DNA from: Soonwooa buanensis
GTDB taxonomy: Bacteria > Bacteroidota > Bacteroidia > Flavobacteriales > Weeksellaceae
DNA: 64,000 nucleotides
NCBI RefSeq assembly: GCF_900167905.1
Contig: NZ_FUYZ01000009.1
Coordinates: forward strand, 62,001-126,000
Direction: 5' to 3'
The position numbers and the translations under genes are program-made. This document shows positions 61,890-64,000 of the stretch, piece by piece; position 1 is the stretch's first letter, and each line of letters starts with the position of its first letter. Below the pieces are notes generated by a model that saw nothing but the letters and a program-made list of their open reading frames with translations, did no database searches and was not told the origin of the DNA.

Positions 61890-62498
61890 TTATACATAAT
61901 CTGCATCTTCTATTTTGGGTTCTTTCTTTCGAAATTTATTCCAAATTTTTCGACCAAAAACAAAGACTAAAATCACAAGACCAATTGCAAAAATAAATGC
62001 TAAAACGGGCAAAGCTAACGCAAAAATAGACATCACACTAGCACCAGCAGTTTCGGTGGTAGCGACAACATGATTTCCTATGCCGCCTGTTGTTGCGGTC
62101 GAGGCAACACGTGTGCCAGCAAAACCAGAAGCAATCGTTGCGGCAGTTCCACCACCAGCTATTAATGCCAATGCCCACTCCGACACGCCATCAAGCCCCA
62201 TATATTGACTCGCAAAAAGCACCGAACCCGCAATAGTCGCTAACGGAATCGAAATACTATCTAGAATATTATCAATGTACGGAATGTAATAGGCTAAAAT
62301 TTCCATAACAGTGGCAACACCAGTTGTTATAAGTGCGGGCAAAGATGCCAGCCATTGGAAACTTTCATTGGCAGGAATCCAATGAAAATATGAAGCAAGA
62401 CTTACTGCAAACATTGGCAAAAATACGCGAAAGCCTGTTGCAGCAGCCAGACCAATACCAACAAAAATGCTGATGACATAAGGAAGAAATTCGGACAT
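61890..62498 (-). CDS. DUF4126 membrane protein
   Basis: Integral membrane protein of 202 aa with Gly/Ala-rich helices: IVGIGLAAATGFRVFLPMFAVSLASYF, YYIPYIDNILDSISIPLATIAGSVL and ALIAGGGTAATIASGFAGTRVASTATTGGIGNHVVATTE match the DUF4126 family, whose function is unknown. The C-terminus is basic and cytoplasmic (RKIWNKFRKKEPK). It lies 50 bases after rnpA on the same strand. Confidence 0.88.
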   Translation of the reverse strand: MSEFLPYVISIFVGIGLAAATGFRVFLPMFAVSLASYFHWIPANESFQWLASLPALITTGVATVMEILAYYIPYIDNILDSISIPLATIAGSVLFASQYMGLDGVSEWALALIAGGGTAATIASGFAGTRVASTATTGGIGNHVVATTETAGASVMSIFALALPVLAFIFAIGLVILVFVFGRKIWNKFRKKEPKIEDADYV

Positions 62499-62547
62499 AG
62501 TTTTTTATTTACTTCTTCGTGCATCAAAAACTATGCAAAGACTTGAT

Positions 62548-62913
62548 CTAGTGTTTTCTACTAGCAAAAAGATTTTTGAATTCTTGTTCTACCGTTTGTA
62601 GATTCTCAGGAGGTTGTTTCGAAACCCAAAACAACATAACGGAAGCCGAACTTCCAAATTGTTCTGTAACATCAGATTTGTTCAAGCGATAATATTCTTT
62701 CAACAATCTTTTGATACGGTTACGATCGACCGCTTTTTTAAAAAACTTTTTCGATACCGAAACGCCAACACGATTGTTCTTTTGGTCGGGAAGGTTTTTT
62801 AAAACAATTAATCGAACATTGCCATACGACATCCACTTTCCTTTTTTGAAAAGCAAATCAATATCAGATTTCTTTTTTAATTTTTCAGATTTTGGATATC
62901 GAAAGTCTGTCAT
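62548..62913 (-). CDS. rnpA: Ribonuclease P protein component
   Basis: Protein of 121 aa, highly basic, with the RnpA opening (YPKSEKLKKKSDIDLLFKKGKW) and the RNR motif region VSVSKKFFKKAVDRNRIKRLLKEYYRLNK (about 52-80). It assists RNase P RNA in 5'-end maturation of tRNAs. It is not next to rpmH here but follows tcdA by 3 bases, so it belongs to the tatD-tcdA-rnpA run. Confidence 0.95.
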   Translation of the reverse strand: MTDFRYPKSEKLKKKSDIDLLFKKGKWMSYGNVRLIVLKNLPDQKNNRVGVSVSKKFFKKAVDRNRIKRLLKEYYRLNKSDVTEQFGSSASVMLFWVSKQPPENLQTVEQEFKNLFASRKH

Positions 62914-62916
62914 ATA

Positions 62917-63642
62917 TTATTTTCGTCCTGTTAAACTATTGATCACTTCGGCTGCAGCATAAAGTCCAAACAATGCAGGAATAAAGCTGATTGTGCCGTA
63001 AAATGATTTTTTAAAATTACTACCATCAGTTAATTTCAAACTATTCTCATCCTGAATTTCAGTTGAAAAAACACATCTAAAACCTTTGGTTACGCCTTCT
63101 TTTTTTAAACGTTTTCTCACTTGTTTGGCAAGAAGACAATTGTTGGTTTTACTAATATCACGAACCATCACTTTACTAGGATCAGTCTTTCCACCAGCGC
63201 CCATCGCAGAAACTAACTTAATTTTATTTCGGCGACACGTTTTTATCAAACTTAATTTCGGTGTTAAAGAATCTATGCAATCTAAAACATAATTAAATTT
63301 CTCGGACACAACCAATTCTTCCATTCGTTCTGGACTAAGAAATTCGTTGATCTTTATTAAATCTAATTTCGGGTTAATGTCCATCAATCGATCAGCAACA
63401 ACGTCTACTTTATGTTGACCAACTGTCGAGGTTAACGCTGGCAATTGTCGATTAATATTAGTAATATCAACCGTATCGCCATCTGCAATGTACAAATGCC
63501 CGACACCTGCACGAGCTAGAAATTCAGCAGCAAAAGACCCAACGCCACCAAGACCAACCACCAATATTTTTGCATCATTTAGAACTTTAAGACCATCTTC
63601 TTTTAATAAAAGTTCGGTGCGTTCTAACCAAATTTCACTCAT
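62917..63642 (-). CDS. tcdA: tRNA threonylcarbamoyladenosine dehydratase (ThiF/E1-like)
   Basis: Protein of 241 aa of the E1/ThiF fold: ILVVGLGGVGSFAAEFLARAGV (nucleotide-binding, about 27-48), DGDTVDITNINRQL and DCIDSLTPKLSLIKTCR, then SAMGAGGKTDPSKV. This is the TcdA/CsdL type, which cyclises t6A-37 in tRNA. It overlaps the preceding tatD-type gene by 8 bases and is followed by rnpA, so two tRNA-processing genes are adjacent. Confidence 0.93.
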   Translation of the reverse strand: MSEIWLERTELLLKEDGLKVLNDAKILVVGLGGVGSFAAEFLARAGVGHLYIADGDTVDITNINRQLPALTSTVGQHKVDVVADRLMDINPKLDLIKINEFLSPERMEELVVSEKFNYVLDCIDSLTPKLSLIKTCRRNKIKLVSAMGAGGKTDPSKVMVRDISKTNNCLLAKQVRKRLKKEGVTKGFRCVFSTEIQDENSLKLTDGSNFKKSFYGTISFIPALFGLYAAAEVINSLTGRK

Positions 63643-64000
63643 TTTTTAAAATTAAATTCAAATTCTGCTTTATAAGATGTTGCATTTCGGAAGTTGACAT
63701 CGCTTTAATATTTGATGCTTTTTCATAAATATCTGAAATGTTGATTTTCGCAGCATCGGTTTCTAGAAAAAAACGATTGTCGGGGCATTCTTTAAAAACA
63801 GACTGCAAAGATAAGTTTTCCAACAAAGATTTACCAAAACTTAAATAAAAACCCGCATTTAATAAACTTGTTGCGATATTTTCTTTTTTATTAAAACCAT
63901 GAATAATCATCGGAACCTTAGCAATCTTTTGAAACTTCAGCAAATCCGAATGTCGTCTCACACAATGGATAATGACTGGTTTTTGTAACGTATTTGCTAA
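63635..64000 (-). CDS. TatD-family hydrolase (5' end cut by window)
   Basis: The frame is open to the right edge, so only the C-terminal 121 residues are visible. KPVIIHCVRRHSDLL, VPMIIHGFNKKENIA and FFLETDAA carry the histidines and the aspartate of the TatD metal-dependent hydrolase barrel. Members act as DNases or on other phosphoesters. The gene overlaps tcdA by 8 bases on the same strand. The true start lies beyond the window; an internal GTG at 63961 would remove the HCVR histidine and is not a start. Confidence 0.9.
   Translation of the reverse strand, partial: LANTLQKPVIIHCVRRHSDLLKFQKIAKVPMIIHGFNKKENIATSLLNAGFYLSFGKSLLENLSLQSVFKECPDNRFFLETDAAKINISDIYEKASNIKAMSTSEMQHLIKQNLNLILKNE

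Overview
The window looks like a chromosomal segment of an AT-rich member of the Bacteroidota, class Flavobacteriia, most likely a Chryseobacterium-like Weeksellaceae. The evidence is the set of family markers: GLPGLI, DUF4271, DUF4296, DUF4349, DUF5689, a T9SS type A sorting domain, several TonB-dependent receptors and the rsfS-ftsH-LUD-cdsA-psd gene order. Many genes are preceded by the Bacteroidota -7 box TAnnTTTG rather than a sigma70 promoter with a Shine-Dalgarno site. I saw no rRNA, tRNA, CRISPR array, transposase or prophage gene.

Layout. 1-5.3 kb: minus-strand Fe-S assembly operon (HesB/IscA-like, sufB, sufC, sufD, then a membrane protein cut by the window edge). Two four-helix-bundle (23S rRNA intervening-sequence type) genes sit between the suf genes, each bracketed by AT-rich inverted repeats. 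5.5-16.2 kb: GLPGLI protein, an exported hydrolase, psd-cdsA-LUD-ftsH-rsfS, birA, and lptG-tgt-DUF4296-glycosyltransferase. 16.3-24.8 kb: DUF4271-hemD, an S9 oligopeptidase, a two-component system, a lipoprotein with a duplicated His/Cys motif, an SH3-like protein and an L,D-transpeptidase-type protein. 25-28.2 kb: metal cluster of a Cys-rich protein, an HMA protein and a TonB receptor with its own HMA domain. 28.3-38.8 kb: msrB, acyl-CoA dehydrogenase, DUF4349, pgi-folD-queE, a sugar phosphotransferase, an Mla-type ABC transporter and an outer-membrane barrel. 39-41.3 kb: a large exported protein with YadA-head-like repeats. 41.4-45.2 kb: a Nudix-wHTH (NrtR-like) regulator facing a TonB receptor-nadR operon, with matching 21-bp palindromes at both promoters. 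45.2-52.9 kb: M14 and M1 peptidases, an LRR protein with a T9SS signal, coaX, tadA and a TonB-C-like protein. 53-64 kb: lepA, sod, a nuclease/TonB/DUF5689 locus, DUF4126, rnpA, tcdA and a truncated tatD.

Most of the window is core genome in short operons closed by clear hairpin-T terminators. The signals most worth a second look are the inverted-repeat-flanked four-helix-bundle elements inside the suf operon, the two operator palindromes of the predicted NAD-salvage regulon, the HMA-TonB metal cluster, and two copies of a GC-rich structured intergenic repeat in which one stem shows a compensatory base-pair change.
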